DNA of 18,547 nucleotides from an uncultured Collinsella sp. (GTDB lineage Bacteria; Actinomycetota; Coriobacteriia; Coriobacteriales; Coriobacteriaceae). The notes under the pieces were generated by a model, which was not told the origin of the DNA, searched no databases, and saw only the letters and a program-made list of their open reading frames with translations. Positions 7,732 through 15,038 of the stretch are shown piece by piece (position 1 is the first letter of the stretch; every line of letters begins with the position of its first letter). Made by a program: the position numbers and the translations under genes. The DNA is taken from contig URAQ01000006.1 in NCBI GenBank assembly GCA_900545875.1, forward strand, positions 1 through 18,547. Direction: 5' to 3'.

Positions 7732-8626
7732 AAGAGAAAACACTGCGTCGCATGTTTTGGCCCGATTTCGCGGATTCATTCAGGCGGCGGCGACGCTGGT
7801 CACCAATATTCACCTGCCAAACTTTGCCAAAGGAAGCATCTATCAGGGCGCGGGAAAAACAGTCTGCGTACCTGGACTTAATTGCTATTCGTGCCCCGCG
7901 GCATCGGGTGCGTGCCCCATCGGGTCGTTCCAGTCGGTGGTAGGTTCATCCAAGTTCAACTTTTCTTACTATGTTACCGGTTCGCTCATTTTGCTCGGCG
8001 TGCTGCTGGGTCGCTTTGTATGCGGGTTTTTGTGCCCGTTTGGCTGGCTGCAGGAGCTGCTTCATAAGATTCCCGGAAAAAAGCTTTCGGCAAAAAAGCT
8101 CAAGGCGCTTACGTATATCAAATACTTCGTGCTGCTGTTTGCTGTGGTATTGCTGCCTGTGCTGGTGGTCAACGACCTGGGGATGGGAGATCCGTTCTTT
8201 TGCAAATACGTCTGTCCGCAGGGCGTGCTCGAGGGCGCCATTCCGCTGGCCATTGCCAATGCCGGCATTCGATCTGCGCTGGGACATCTCTTTACTTGGA
8301 AACTTGCCGTTCTCATTGCCGTGGTAGTGCTGAGCGTTTTGTTCTACCGCCCCTTCTGCAAATGGATTTGCCCGCTCGGCGCATTCTATGCGCTCATGAA
8401 TAGGGTGTCCTTGTTGGGGATTCAGGTTGACGCGTGCAAATGTGTCTCGTGCGGCAAGTGCTCAAAGGTTTGTCAGATGGACGTTGATGTGGTCCGCGCG
8501 CCCAATCATGCCGAATGTATCCGGTGCGGAAAGTGCATCGGGGCCTGTCCTGTCGATGCCATCAGCTATCGCTATGGCCTGGATATGTCGGCGGAAAAGC
8601 TTCCCTTGACCGCCGATAAAAAGTAA
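7724..8626 (+). CDS. NapH-like polytopic membrane protein with 2x[4Fe-4S] ferredoxin domain
   Basis: From the TTG at 7724 the protein has 300 residues; the reading frame is open to an ATG at 7637, but that would overlap most of the small CxxC gene and adds non-homologous residues. GGAG lies 10 bases upstream. Features in order: a Cys cluster NCYSCPAASGACP (Cys54, 57, 64); TM about 82-104 ending in the CxxxCP motif CGFLCPFG (100/104); TM about 132-149; a second CxxxCP (CKYVCPQG, 160/164); TM about 192-208; a third CxxxCP (CKWICPLG, 212/216). Two ferredoxin motifs follow, CVSCGKCSKVC (240-250) and CIRCGKCIGACP (265-275). CxxxCP repeats plus a C-terminal ferredoxin are typical of NapH/YccM/RdxA-type membrane electron carriers. 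With TlpA next door it probably brings electrons to an extracytoplasmic thioredoxin; no nitrate reductase genes are present. Confidence 0.9.
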   Translation: MDKRENTASHVLARFRGFIQAAATLVTNIHLPNFAKGSIYQGAGKTVCVPGLNCYSCPAASGACPIGSFQSVVGSSKFNFSYYVTGSLILLGVLLGRFVCGFLCPFGWLQELLHKIPGKKLSAKKLKALTYIKYFVLLFAVVLLPVLVVNDLGMGDPFFCKYVCPQGVLEGAIPLAIANAGIRSALGHLFTWKLAVLIAVVVLSVLFYRPFCKWICPLGAFYALMNRVSLLGIQVDACKCVSCGKCSKVCQMDVDVVRAPNHAECIRCGKCIGACPVDAISYRYGLDMSAEKLPLTADKK

Positions 8627-8655
8627 ACAAGCTTCGACAAAACGGAGGAATGACT

Positions 8656-9627
8656 ATGAAGCTTTCTAAGATTGCGGCCCTGTTTATGGTGCCGGTATTG
8701 GCCTTGTGCCTTGTGGCATGTTCGGCGCCCGGTGGCAATGCGAGCGAATCTGCGAGCTCCGATCCTAAGATCGCAGAACTCACTGCGCAGAAGCCGGCCA
8801 ATGCCGACGAGGCCGCCGAGTTGTATGCAAAACTCATGCAGAAGGAGAACGAGATCTTTTCGAGTGATAACGCGCTGTGGGAAAAGGTATTTAATGCGGC
8901 AAATAAAGACTCGGCAATGATTGAGGACGGCAGCAATTACGGCGATTTCCTGCTCAAGACCATCGACGGTGCCAAGGATGAGTTCACGGCGGATGAGCTT
9001 AAGACGCTCAAGGCCGGTGCACAGCAGATCAAGGAGATCGAAGACAAGCTCGAGAGCTTGGAGAAGGAGTTCCCCGGCTGTGGAAGCACGCCGAGCGCAG
9101 GCGAGAGCGTCGACGCTTCGACCGCTGGCATGACGGCCGGCGCCAATGCTTCGAGCGAGGCGACGAAGTTCCCCAGCTTTACGGGCAAGGACCTGGATGG
9201 CAACGACGTGAGCAGCGACGAGCTGTTCTCTAAGAACAAGGTCACCGTCATGAACTTCTGGTTCACCACTTGCAAGCCGTGCGTGGGCGAGCTGGGCGAT
9301 CTTGAGAAACTGAATCAGGAGCTTGCCGAGAGGGGCGGCCAGGTCGTGGGCGTCAATTCCTTTACGCTCGATGGCAACAAGGGCGAGATTGCAGATGCCA
9401 AGGACGTGCTGAGCAAGAAGGGCGTGACATATAAGAACATCTGGTTCAAGTCGGATAGCGAGGCCGGCAAGTTTACGTCAAATCTGTTCTCGTTCCCGAC
9501 GACGTATGTCATCGATCAGAATGGCAACATCGTAGGGGAGCCCATCGTGGGCGCCATCAGCTCCGCTGAGCAGCGCGCAGCGCTCGACAAGCTTATCGAC
9601 CAGGCGATTGCGAATAGCGAGCAGTAG
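8656..9627 (+). CDS. TlpA-family thioredoxin-like lipoprotein
   Basis: The start at 8656 is preferred over the ATG at 8650, because GGAGG (8644-8648) is 7 bases from the former and only one from the latter. The 323-residue product begins with a lipoprotein signal (MKLSKIAALFMVPVLALCLV, then the lipobox Cys22), so it is anchored to the outer face of the membrane. Residues ~35-140 form a charged helical domain that classic TlpA proteins lack. After an Ala/Ser/Gly linker, a thioredoxin/TlpA fold (about 168-320) holds the active site WFTTCKPC (Cys206/Cys209) and the cis-proline motif FPTTYVID (Pro281). CKPC resembles reducing thioredoxins of the ResA/TlpA type, so it likely reduces disulfides in exported proteins, fed by the two genes before it. 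Spacing to the iron-sulfur gene is 29 bases. Confidence 0.94.
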   Translation: MKLSKIAALFMVPVLALCLVACSAPGGNASESASSDPKIAELTAQKPANADEAAELYAKLMQKENEIFSSDNALWEKVFNAANKDSAMIEDGSNYGDFLLKTIDGAKDEFTADELKTLKAGAQQIKEIEDKLESLEKEFPGCGSTPSAGESVDASTAGMTAGANASSEATKFPSFTGKDLDGNDVSSDELFSKNKVTVMNFWFTTCKPCVGELGDLEKLNQELAERGGQVVGVNSFTLDGNKGEIADAKDVLSKKGVTYKNIWFKSDSEAGKFTSNLFSFPTTYVIDQNGNIVGEPIVGAISSAEQRAALDKLIDQAIANSEQ

Positions 9628-9706
9628 AAAACGCGTAAAGCATGGCGATGATCGTGCACCGCTGTGCGGAGTAGTCTGCTGCCTTTCAAGATAATCTCCA
9701 CCATTT

Positions 9707-9734
9707 AGAGGTCCCGCTCGGGACCTCTTCTTTT
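9707..9734 (+). terminator. Intrinsic terminator after the thiol-redox operon
   Basis: A perfect 9-bp stem AGAGGTCCC / GGGACCTCT with a GCTC loop is followed by TCTTTT. It lies 80 bases after the TlpA-like gene and ends the operon before the ABC transporter, which is therefore probably transcribed from its own promoter in 9735-9881. I could not identify convincing -35/-10 hexamers there. Confidence 0.9.
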
Positions 9735-9881
9735 GGACGTCGTCCCGTTCGTTTTTTGATGCGGTTCCCTACATTCCTCACTAGCGCCGGTAAAAAATGG
9801 GGATAGAGTAGGACAAACGCGTCGAATACGAACGGCGGGGGAGAGCGGGCGAGTGCGCCCGCGTGGGAGAGGTTGCCGTCC

Positions 9882-12800
9882 ATGTTGGAGCTCAAAGGTA
9901 TTTGCAAAAGGTACGTTACGCAGTCGTTTACGCAGGTGGCGCTCGACAACGTAAGCCTGTCTTTTCGCGATAACGAGTTCGTGGCCATTCTGGGTCCCTC
10001 GGGCTCGGGCAAAACTACGATGCTCAACGTTATCGGTGGGCTCGATCATTTCGATTCCGGTGACTTGCTGATCGACGGCATATCGACCAAGGACTTTCAC
10101 GATCGCGATTGGGATGCCTACCGCAACAACCGCATCGGCTTTGTGTTCCAGAGTTATAACCTCATTCCGCATCAGACCATTTTGGAAAACGTGGAGCTGG
10201 CGCTCACGCTCACGGGCGTGGGGCATGCCGAGCGCCGTCAGCGTGCGCGCGAGGCGTTGGAGAAAGTCGGCCTGGGCGAGCACGTTAACAAGCGCCCGGG
10301 TCAGCTTTCGGGCGGACAGATGCAGCGCGTGGCCATCGCCCGCGCCCTGATTAATGATCCCGAGATTGTGCTGGCAGACGAGCCGACCGGCGCTTTGGAT
10401 TCAACGACATCCGTACAGGTCATGGACCTGCTCAAGGATGTGGCGCGCGACCGCCTGGTCATCATGGTCACGCACAATCCCGAGTTGGCATACCAATACG
10501 CCACGCGCATCGTTAACCTGGCGGATGGCAAGATTACCGACGATTCCGATCCTTTCGATGTCGCTGACGCCACGCGCCGCGAGGCCAAGCCTACGCGCAA
10601 AACCTCGATGAGCTTTGTGACGGCGCTGGGGCTTTCTGCCCGAAACCTTATGACCAAAAAAGGCCGTACGGCCATGACGGCCTTTGCGGGGTCGATTGGC
10701 ATTATCGGTATCGCGGCGATCTTGGCGCTCTCCAATGGCGTGAACAACTACATCAAAAAGGTCGAGGAGGATACGCTCTCGAGTTACCCGCTTACGATCT
10801 CCAAGCAGGACTACGACCTGTCATCCATGATGGGCGGGCAGGGGGCTGCGGATGATGGCTCGCCTGGAAACGTGGATTCGTCCGACGACAGCGCCGGCGG
10901 CAAAGCTAAGGGAACCGATAAGATTCCCGTGGTCACGGCCGTAAAGGATATGTTTGCGAGCGTTAAGTCCAATGACATGACGAGTTTTAAGGCATGGCTC
11001 GATGCCGGTGGCGACGGCATCGATAAAGAGGTCAACGCCATTCAGTACGGCTACGGTGTATCGCCGGTTGTCTATCGTGCCGGCAAGGGCGACGAGAAGC
11101 CCGTCCGGCTTGTTCCCAACGCTATGACCGAGGCCATGAGCGGAGGCGCAAGTTCGGCGGCAACGGTGAGCATGGAATCCATGGGAACCTCGGTCTTTAA
11201 CGAGATGATTGACGACCAGAGCCTGCTCGACAGCCAGTACGATGTCGTCGTCGGTCATTGGCCCACGTCTGCCAACGAAGCCGTGATGGTGCTTTCGAGC
11301 CGCGGTACGGTGGGCGACTACACGCTCTATAGCATCGGCGCGCTGGATATCGATGAGCTCAACGACCTGGTTAACAGTGCTATGACGGCCGACGGTGGGG
11401 TCAAAGCACCCGAGACCGGTACCGACTTTACCTACGACGATGCGCTGTCCACGACGTTTAAGGTGCTGTCGCCGGCCGATGCCTATCGCAAAAACGAAGA
11501 GACCGGCATGTGGGCTGACATGTCTGGCGACGCCGACTTTATGGCCGCCAAGGTTGCCGACGGTATCGACGTGCGCATTGTGGGCGTGGTGCGACCTAAC
11601 GAGACGGCCAATGCGAGTGCATTGTCTCCGGGCATTGCCTATACACATGCGCTGACTCGCCGGCTTATGGAGCGCGCCGCCGATTCGCAGATTGTGCAAG
11701 AGCAGCTTGCGCATCCCGAGACGGATGTCTTTACGGGCAAGTCTTTCGATGAACTGCAGGGCGAGGCCAAGCAAGGCGTGGATCTGGGCAGCATGTTCAG
11801 TGTGGACGAGGCGGCGCTCAAGAGCGCGTTCTCGTTCGATGCGTCTGCGCTCTCGGGTGTTGCCGGCGGTATGGACCTGTCGGGTCTTGATTTGTCCGGG
11901 CTGGATATTGACCTTTCGGGCGTTGGTAGGGACATCGACTTTGGCGACATCATGGCCAAAGCGCCAACCCCAGATTTCTCGGGCGTCTTTGACGGTCTGG
12001 AACTCACGCCCGAGCAAATGCAGCAGGTGGGAACGCTTGCCAACCAGCTGTTTGAGGGCTTTTTGCAGTCTGATCAGTTTAAGGCGCTGACACCCGATGA
12101 TCTTAAGGACGCGTCAAAGCTTGCCGCCGCGTTCTCGACGTATCTTGAGAGTGATACGGCAGCCCAGCAAATCCTGGCCCAGCTCAAGGCACTCGGTGGC
12201 GATGCCCTGGCCGAGCGCCTGCAGCGGGCGATGACCGACTATGTGCAAAAGCAGCTGGCTCCGTATCTGCAGCAGGCTATGGACCAGGTGATGAAGTCGA
12301 TCAGCGATCAGATTGCGGCGACGGTGTCAGCTCAGCTCAAGGCAGGCGCAGCAGGGCTCATGGGCCAGATGGCGACGCGGATGTCGTCGAGTTTTGCCAA
12401 CCTGGCGAGCGCCATGCGCGTGGATGCGAGTGCCTTTGCTCATGCCATTCACTTCAACATGGACGCCGAGGACCTGAGCTCGCTCATGATGAGCTATGCC
12501 AAGGCGTCGAAGCTCACCTACGATAACAATCTGACCACGTTGGGCTATGCGGACGAGGCCGACCCCATCTCGGTCAAGATTTTCCCGCGCGACTTTGAGG
12601 CCAAGGAGCGCGTACTCGATCACATCGATGCGTACAACAAGCAGGTCAAAGCCGCTGGTCACGATGAACAGGCAATCTCGTACACCGACTACATGGGCAT
12701 CATCATGGGTTCGGTGACCGACATCGTGAACACCATCAGCTTGGTGCTCATCGCGTTTGTGAGCATCAGTCTGGTCGTGAGCTCCATCATGATCGGCATC

Positions 12801-13136
12801 ATCACATACATCAGCGTGCTGGAGCGCAAAAAGGAGATTGGCATCCTGCGCGCGATCGGCGCGTCGAAGCGCAACGTGGCCAACGTATTCAATGCCGAGA
12901 CCTTTATCGAGGGCCTCATCGCCGGCGTCTTTGCCATTGTCGTCGTGGTGCTCGTGAGCTTTCCGGTTAATACCTGGGCGCTTGCGGCCAAACAGGTGCC
13001 CAATCTGATGAGCCTGCCCGTGCAGGATGCGCTGGTGCTCATCGCAATTTCAGTGCTGCTGACGGTCGTTGCCGGCCTGCTGCCGGCCCGCAGCGCATCC
13101 AAGAAGGATCCCGTCGAAGCCCTGCGCTCCGAATAA
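9882..13136 (+). CDS. ABC transporter ATP-binding/permease fusion (MacB/FtsX type)
   Basis: From the ATG at 9882 (GGGAGAGG just upstream; an in-frame TTG at 9873 is less likely) the protein has 1084 residues. The ATPase comes first: Walker A GPSGSGKT (38-45), Q-loop Gln90, signature LSGGQ (142-146), Walker B IVLADEP with catalytic Glu167, D-loop ALDS, and switch His198. The FtsX-type permease follows: TM1 about 265-290, a very large external region (about 300-945), and three C-terminal helices (about 947-977, 1006-1032, 1048-1070), with LERKKEIGILRAIGASKR between TM2 and TM3 and DPVEALRSE at the end. The external region contains a Leu/Asp/Ser/Gly repeat (from residue 664, MDLSGLDLSGLDIDLSG) and long amphipathic helices (about 720-850). 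MacB-type exporters work as dimers moving peptides, lipids or drugs; the substrate here is unknown. Confidence 0.95.
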   Translation: MLELKGICKRYVTQSFTQVALDNVSLSFRDNEFVAILGPSGSGKTTMLNVIGGLDHFDSGDLLIDGISTKDFHDRDWDAYRNNRIGFVFQSYNLIPHQTILENVELALTLTGVGHAERRQRAREALEKVGLGEHVNKRPGQLSGGQMQRVAIARALINDPEIVLADEPTGALDSTTSVQVMDLLKDVARDRLVIMVTHNPELAYQYATRIVNLADGKITDDSDPFDVADATRREAKPTRKTSMSFVTALGLSARNLMTKKGRTAMTAFAGSIGIIGIAAILALSNGVNNYIKKVEEDTLSSYPLTISKQDYDLSSMMGGQGAADDGSPGNVDSSDDSAGGKAKGTDKIPVVTAVKDMFASVKSNDMTSFKAWLDAGGDGIDKEVNAIQYGYGVSPVVYRAGKGDEKPVRLVPNAMTEAMSGGASSAATVSMESMGTSVFNEMIDDQSLLDSQYDVVVGHWPTSANEAVMVLSSRGTVGDYTLYSIGALDIDELNDLVNSAMTADGGVKAPETGTDFTYDDALSTTFKVLSPADAYRKNEETGMWADMSGDADFMAAKVADGIDVRIVGVVRPNETANASALSPGIAYTHALTRRLMERAADSQIVQEQLAHPETDVFTGKSFDELQGEAKQGVDLGSMFSVDEAALKSAFSFDASALSGVAGGMDLSGLDLSGLDIDLSGVGRDIDFGDIMAKAPTPDFSGVFDGLELTPEQMQQVGTLANQLFEGFLQSDQFKALTPDDLKDASKLAAAFSTYLESDTAAQQILAQLKALGGDALAERLQRAMTDYVQKQLAPYLQQAMDQVMKSISDQIAATVSAQLKAGAAGLMGQMATRMSSSFANLASAMRVDASAFAHAIHFNMDAEDLSSLMMSYAKASKLTYDNNLTTLGYADEADPISVKIFPRDFEAKERVLDHIDAYNKQVKAAGHDEQAISYTDYMGIIMGSVTDIVNTISLVLIAFVSISLVVSSIMIGIITYISVLERKKEIGILRAIGASKRNVANVFNAETFIEGLIAGVFAIVVVVLVSFPVNTWALAAKQVPNLMSLPVQDALVLIAISVLLTVVAGLLPARSASKKDPVEALRSE

Positions 13137-13167
13137 TGTGACAAAAGGGTTGTTCCTTTGTCACATT
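13135..13167. repeat. TGTGACAAAGG hairpin after the ABC transporter
   Basis: AATGTGACAAAAGG and CCTTTGTCACATT form a 13-bp stem with one bulged A and a 6-base loop, starting inside the stop codon of the transporter. There is no T-tract, so it is not a standard intrinsic terminator. A related, partly decayed hairpin occurs at 14984-15015, which marks it as a small REP-like intergenic repeat. The TGTGA...TCACA outer sequence resembles a CRP site but the spacing is far too wide. Confidence 0.75.
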
Positions 13168-13186
13168 GAGGCCCTTGCGAAATCGG

Positions 13187-13362
13187 GGTCTAATACTTTT
13201 CCGAGAAGTGAACGAGTCAAAATGGACCCCCGAAGCATCGGCACTTTCGAGATGCAATTTCCTGCGGTTTTGCCAACCAAATCCTGCGGTTTTGGCGCCA
13301 GAAAATGTCGATGCTTCAGGGGTCCAAAAACGGTCGTTCACTTCTTGGAAAAGTATTAGACC
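13187..13362. repeat. Inverted-repeat element, copy 1 (~176 bp)
   Basis: The ends GGTCTAATACTTTTCC and GGAAAAGTATTAGACC are perfect inverted repeats. The match continues inward through GAAGTGAACGA, GGACCCC and GAAGCATCG for about 55 bases per arm with a few mismatches. The non-palindromic centre contains the 12-base sequence CCTGCGGTTTTG twice, at 13261 and 13283, 22 bases apart. No protein of its own is credible. A second copy in opposite orientation lies at 14718-14899. It looks like a MITE- or REPIN-like non-autonomous element. Confidence 0.85.
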
Positions 13363-13408
13363 TCGAGATATAGACGATGTTCGCGAGCGGCAATTAGATC
13401 GAAAGCCT

Positions 13409-14542
13409 TTAGTTCTTCTTTGCAGAGAGCATGAGCCTAATTTCCGGATGGGTGTATTCGTCGAATTCTTCTGCGGCCTCGGTGTCAAAGGTGTAGTACG
13501 ACTTGATAGATTCGTCCTCCGTCTTGATGCTGATTTCTTCATATAGGGAGCCAGCTAAAAATGTCTGTTTAAATTCATCCGACAGGTTGCATGGCGTGAG
13601 GAGGCCCGGTGTGGCAACGGAAATGTCCAACCCGTTGAGCGGGGCGCAGAGCGTCGCGATATCCTGCTCGGCGCGGGCGAGGTTGTCTGCGAGGCTTGCC
13701 TCGGGGTCGATCTGACTGGTGTAATCGACGTCCGTGAGCATGCCGTCTGCATCAAAAGAAAGGTAGACATAGGCAGCTTGAGCGCCAAGGTCATTGTCGC
13801 GCAGATAGCCGATAATGCGGTAGCCGTAGTCGTGATACGACTCGTATGGGTCGTCTGCCGCGACGCGTTCGCACACGGGCTCCAAGGCATCTTGCGCGAT
13901 GGCGAGCTGCTCGGCGGCTGCAGCCTTTCTTACCTGAAGCTCGCTATTTCCCTGGACAAACTGCGGGATGTAGACGCCAAGCAGCACAATGGCGGGCACT
14001 GCGATGAGCGCGATAATCTGTTTCTTGGCGCTCGGAATCACAACGCCGTATGCGGCCGCCATGGCCTCGGCATTGCTCGAGGTCTCGGCCAGCACATCTG
14101 CCGCCGTGGCGACTGCCCCCACGGCGCTGGCGACCTCGGCGGCACCGCCCAGGTTGCGCGCGAGATCGTTATCGCTGTTCTTGAGCAGGCGGCCGGCAGC
14201 TTGCGTGGCAAGCACGCCGGCGACCTCCGCGGAACGGTCCTTGTTGGTCTGGGCTACCGCAAGCCTGCCCTGCAGCTCCTTCCACTGTTTGCCCTGCATC
14301 CCAAAGCGTGGTGCAAGGGCGCAATAGCAAAAGATGGCGAGCTCGATTACGGTGAGTGCGATGGCGGTATATATGCCCGCGGGTTGGAATTCCTTTTGGT
14401 GGAACGCGATATCGTTGATCATTTGGAGCGGCAACATCAACAGGCATGCTACGAACGACATGACGAGTGCGGTCGCTGCGATCTTGGGGTACATGCAGTA
14501 CCGCTGGATGCGTTTCTTTTCTCGTTCGGTGAGCTGCTGCAT
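13409..14542 (-). CDS. Three-helix membrane protein of unknown function
   Basis: I do not recognise this family. The reading frame extends to 14836 through the repeat element and a likely promoter. I place the start at 14542, where CGAGG lies 5 bases upstream; an ATG at 14560 is the alternative but has no ribosome site. The 377-residue product has a charged N-terminus (LTEREKKRIQRY), TM1 about 21-42, TM2 about 57-77, an Ala-rich presumably cytoplasmic segment (about 85-170, including AAEVASAVGAVATAADVLAE), and TM3 about 172-193. A C-terminal domain of about 185 residues follows, with many acidic residues, on the opposite side of the membrane from the Ala-rich part. No catalytic motif is visible. 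It stands alone, flanked on both sides by inverted-repeat elements. Confidence 0.75.
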   Translation of the reverse strand: MQQLTEREKKRIQRYCMYPKIAATALVMSFVACLLMLPLQMINDIAFHQKEFQPAGIYTAIALTVIELAIFCYCALAPRFGMQGKQWKELQGRLAVAQTNKDRSAEVAGVLATQAAGRLLKNSDNDLARNLGGAAEVASAVGAVATAADVLAETSSNAEAMAAAYGVVIPSAKKQIIALIAVPAIVLLGVYIPQFVQGNSELQVRKAAAAEQLAIAQDALEPVCERVAADDPYESYHDYGYRIIGYLRDNDLGAQAAYVYLSFDADGMLTDVDYTSQIDPEASLADNLARAEQDIATLCAPLNGLDISVATPGLLTPCNLSDEFKQTFLAGSLYEEISIKTEDESIKSYYTFDTEAAEEFDEYTHPEIRLMLSAKKN

Positions 14543-14589
14543 GGGGGCCTCGACTCTCATCGTTTTTGGGCGATGCGCACACGCTCTTG

Positions 14590-14595
14590 AGTATA
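14590..14595 (-). promoter_or_regulatory. Candidate -10 box of the membrane-protein gene
   Basis: On the minus strand TATACT (14595 to 14590) is a good -10 hexamer, 48 bases upstream of the chosen start at 14542. No clear -35 lies 17 bases before it. If it is real, the upstream ATG at 14626 cannot be the start. Confidence 0.35.
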
Positions 14596-14632
14596 GATGA
14601 GTGGAGGATGTCTGTTGTTCATACATAGCGGT

Positions 14633-14664
14633 CAACAGCGTGCTGTTGGCGATCGTTTGATCGC
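14633..14664. promoter_or_regulatory. Two tandem short palindromes upstream of the membrane-protein gene
   Basis: CAACAGC-GT-GCTGTTG (14633-14648) is followed directly by GCGATC-GTTT-GATCGC (14649-14664). Both are perfect and abut each other. They lie 38 bases upstream of the candidate -10 on the minus strand, so they could be operators, or stem-loops left from a decayed repeat. No function can be assigned. Confidence 0.4.
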
Positions 14665-14717
14665 GAACGTCGTCTTTTGGAGCATGAAGCCGCTGGCGAT
14701 GCCCACAAACAGCAAAT

Positions 14718-14899
14718 CGAAGGTGAATGGTTTCCCGAGAAGTGAACGACCTAATTTGGGCCCCTGAAGCACCCACGTTTTTCGACGCTAAAACCGCAGG
14801 ATTTGAGTGATAAAACCGCAGGAATTGGCCTTCCAAAAGTGTCGATGCATCGAGGGTCCGATTTCACTCGTTCACTTCGCGGAAAACCATTCACCTTCG
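14718..14899. repeat. Inverted-repeat element, copy 2 (182 bp, opposite orientation)
   Basis: The 32-base ends, beginning CGAAGGTGAATGGTTT and continuing to GAAGTGAACGA, are inverted repeats with two mismatches. Inside are GGGCCCCTGAAGCA and GTCGATGCATCGAGGGTCC, matching the arms of copy 1. The centre carries TAAAACCGCAGG at 14789 and 14811, again 22 bases apart. This is the reverse complement of the central repeat in copy 1, so the copies face opposite ways. The outermost bases differ from those of copy 1 although each copy is self-complementary there. Confidence 0.85.
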
Positions 14900-14948
14900 T
14901 TGCATGAGGCGCCGGATGGAAGGGTGATTATCGTCAAGCTGCTGCCTC

Positions 14949-14976
14949 TGCCTTGTGAATCATCTGGAGCACAAGG
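14949..14976. repeat. GCCTTGTG/CACAAGGC hairpin upstream of the dus gene
   Basis: GCCTTGTG (14949-14956) and CACAAGGC (14969-14976) are a perfect 8-bp inverted repeat with a 12-base loop. It precedes the hairpin at 14984-15015 and lies about 60 bases before the dihydrouridine synthase start. There is no T-tract. It may be a leader structure or a repeat remnant. Confidence 0.5.
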
Positions 14977-14983
14977 CATAATG

Positions 14984-15015
14984 CATGTAACAAGGGGGCG
15001 GTTCCTTTGTCACAT
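14984..15015. repeat. Decayed copy of the TGTGACAAAGG hairpin
   Basis: ATGTAACAAGGGG ... CCTTTGTCACAT resembles the hairpin at 13135-13167. The right arm GTTCCTTTGTCACAT is identical in both, while the left arm has changes that weaken pairing. It lies 23 bases before the dihydrouridine synthase start. Confidence 0.6.
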
Positions 15016-15038
15016 CCGTTGATATGAGAGAAGAGTAG

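Noticed and set aside
10821..12017. 398-residue minus-strand frame opposite the ABC transporter
   Set aside because: Lies wholly inside a gene with intact ATPase and permease motifs; composition is shadow-like.
13135..13167. CRP/FNR-type operator because of TGTGA...TCACA
   Set aside because: The half-sites are 21 bases apart with extended perfect pairing; a hairpin repeat at a gene end explains it better.
13039..13542. Minus-strand frame of 167 residues spanning the 3' end of the transporter, the inverted-repeat element and the end of the membrane-protein gene
   Set aside because: Crosses a palindromic element and two real gene ends; open by chance.
14543..14836. N-terminal extension of the membrane-protein frame to 14836
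   Set aside because: It would run through repeat copy 2, two palindromes and the candidate promoter, and the added residues look like translated repeat.
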